Shown piece by piece: positions 45,515 through 45,982 of a stretch of DNA of 45,982 nt. Both the position numbers and the translations under genes were made by a program. Origin of the DNA: a virus. The stretch's first letter is position 1. Each line of letters starts with the position of its first letter. The stretch spans positions 1 to 45,982 of IMG/VR virus record IMGVR_UViG_3300030104_006634. One strand, 5' to 3'. Under the pieces are notes generated by a model. The model ran no database searches, had not been told where the DNA came from, and worked only from the letters and a program-made list of their open reading frames with translations.

Positions 45515-45982
45515 TTACTGCCCTTGTAATGATAAGTTAGTAATAGTAAGGGTATTGCCTTCTGCGATATCGGTATCAGTTCCTATATCCCACCAAGCAT
45601 AAATTTCTTTACCTGCGGTATACGAGAAAGCCGAACCTACCGCTCCTGCCTCCACTAGTGCCACATACCTAGCATCACTAAAGGCCCCAGAAAATTGAAA
45701 AGCGTTATTGGCCGTTTGTAAAACTGCTCGCGCAGCACTGGCACTTAATTGCGAGGCGCTTGAAACATCAAAGTTTGCTTGATCTCCTGCTGCATCTCTT
45801 AGAACCACAAGACCTGAGGTTCCTCCAAGATTACTCGATGGTAATGAAGAAACAACTGCTCCACTAAGACTAGCCTCACCAGTAGAACTAGTGTCGGCAG
45901 TAAGTGAAGATGCAGTATTATCTAACAGAACAACTCTAAAAGTAGCATCCACTGCACCTGAGCAGAAGAACTCTTCAAACAT
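45515..45982 (-). CDS. Putative virion protein, possibly extends beyond window
   Basis: The open frame covers 155 residues from an ATG exactly at the right edge, so a true start further upstream cannot be excluded. It is rich in Ala, Ser, Thr, Gly and Val with few charged residues (TASSLTADTSSTGEASLSG) and contains ARYVALVEAGAVGSAFSYTA and YAWWDIGTDTDIAEGNTLTI, a beta-rich look typical of decoration or fibre-associated proteins. It belongs to the tail/virion block. No family recognised. Confidence 0.6.
   Translation of the reverse strand: MFEEFFCSGAVDATFRVVLLDNTASSLTADTSSTGEASLSGAVVSSLPSSNLGGTSGLVVLRDAAGDQANFDVSSASQLSASAARAVLQTANNAFQFSGAFSDARYVALVEAGAVGSAFSYTAGKEIYAWWDIGTDTDIAEGNTLTITNLSLQGQ

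Noticed and set aside
1-45982. CRISPR arrays, insertion sequences, integrase or attachment sites
   Set aside because: I looked for regularly spaced repeats, transposase motifs, terminal inverted repeats and integrases and found none. The region reads as a lytic phage genome without temperate functions.

Overview
The window looks like part of the genome of a lytic, contractile-tailed phage (myovirus), probably aquatic or marine. Tail sheath (gp18-like) and tail tube (gp19-like) lie at the right end. The replication/recombination set is largely of T4-superfamily type: UvsX recombinase, gp32 ssDNA-binding protein, a UvsY-like mediator, gp41 DnaB-family helicase, gp46/gp47 nuclease and a gp55-like late sigma factor. 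The DNA polymerase is not of T4 (family B) type. It is a family A enzyme with a uracil-DNA-glycosylase-like N-terminus, split over three overlapping reading frames. Typical auxiliary genes of aquatic phages are present: pstS, a cobalamin-type ribonucleotide reductase, thyX, mazG and a small tRNA cluster. The host cannot be read from the sequence; lipoprotein signals and LPS-type sugar genes hint at a Gram-negative host.

Layout. 1-760: four small leftward genes. 842-1759: a rightward putative virion gene with its own terminator. 1813-3770: a tRNA region (Thr, Lys, Leu, Ile and one tRNA-like element with an oversized anticodon loop), with pstS and a small HExxH protein between. 3779-9745: leftward small genes, a kinase-fold protein, a sigma-like protein, a ClpA/B-type AAA+ ATPase, uvsX and a glycosylase-fold protein. 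9819-10261: two small rightward genes. 10266-25145: a leftward operon of 21 tightly packed genes for sugar-nucleotide synthesis, glycosyl transfer and glycan decoration. 25171-34637: the leftward replication and nucleotide operon (gp32, mediator, helicase, RNR, gp46, gp47, thyX). 34681-35754: a basic rightward protein. 35767-38382: the split polymerase. 38400-39972: gp55, a Holliday-junction resolvase and small genes. 39928-45982: an 859-residue orphan, tube, sheath, a small conserved structural protein and an incomplete virion gene.

How the parts fit. RNR, ThyX and MazG supply nucleotides; polymerase, helicase, gp32, UvsX, UvsY-like and gp46/47 copy and recombine DNA; gp55 would direct late transcription. 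Late-type TAAATA boxes stand before putative virion genes. A different signal, CTATAAT or CTATNAT ending only 5-7 bases before the start codon, stands before at least a dozen early/middle-type genes and would give leaderless or nearly leaderless mRNAs.

The most unusual material is the 15-kb glycan operon: split transketolase, a nucleotidyltransferase fused to an RpiB-type isomerase, a PfkB kinase, a KdsC-type phosphatase, a second nucleotidyltransferase, a GDP-mannose-3,5-epimerase, several glycosyltransferases including a GT10, a sulfotransferase and methyltransferase-like proteins. Also notable are the three-piece polymerase, the short-leader promoter motif and the tRNA-like element with a 36-base anticodon loop. 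All assignments are from reading motifs by eye; no database search was run.
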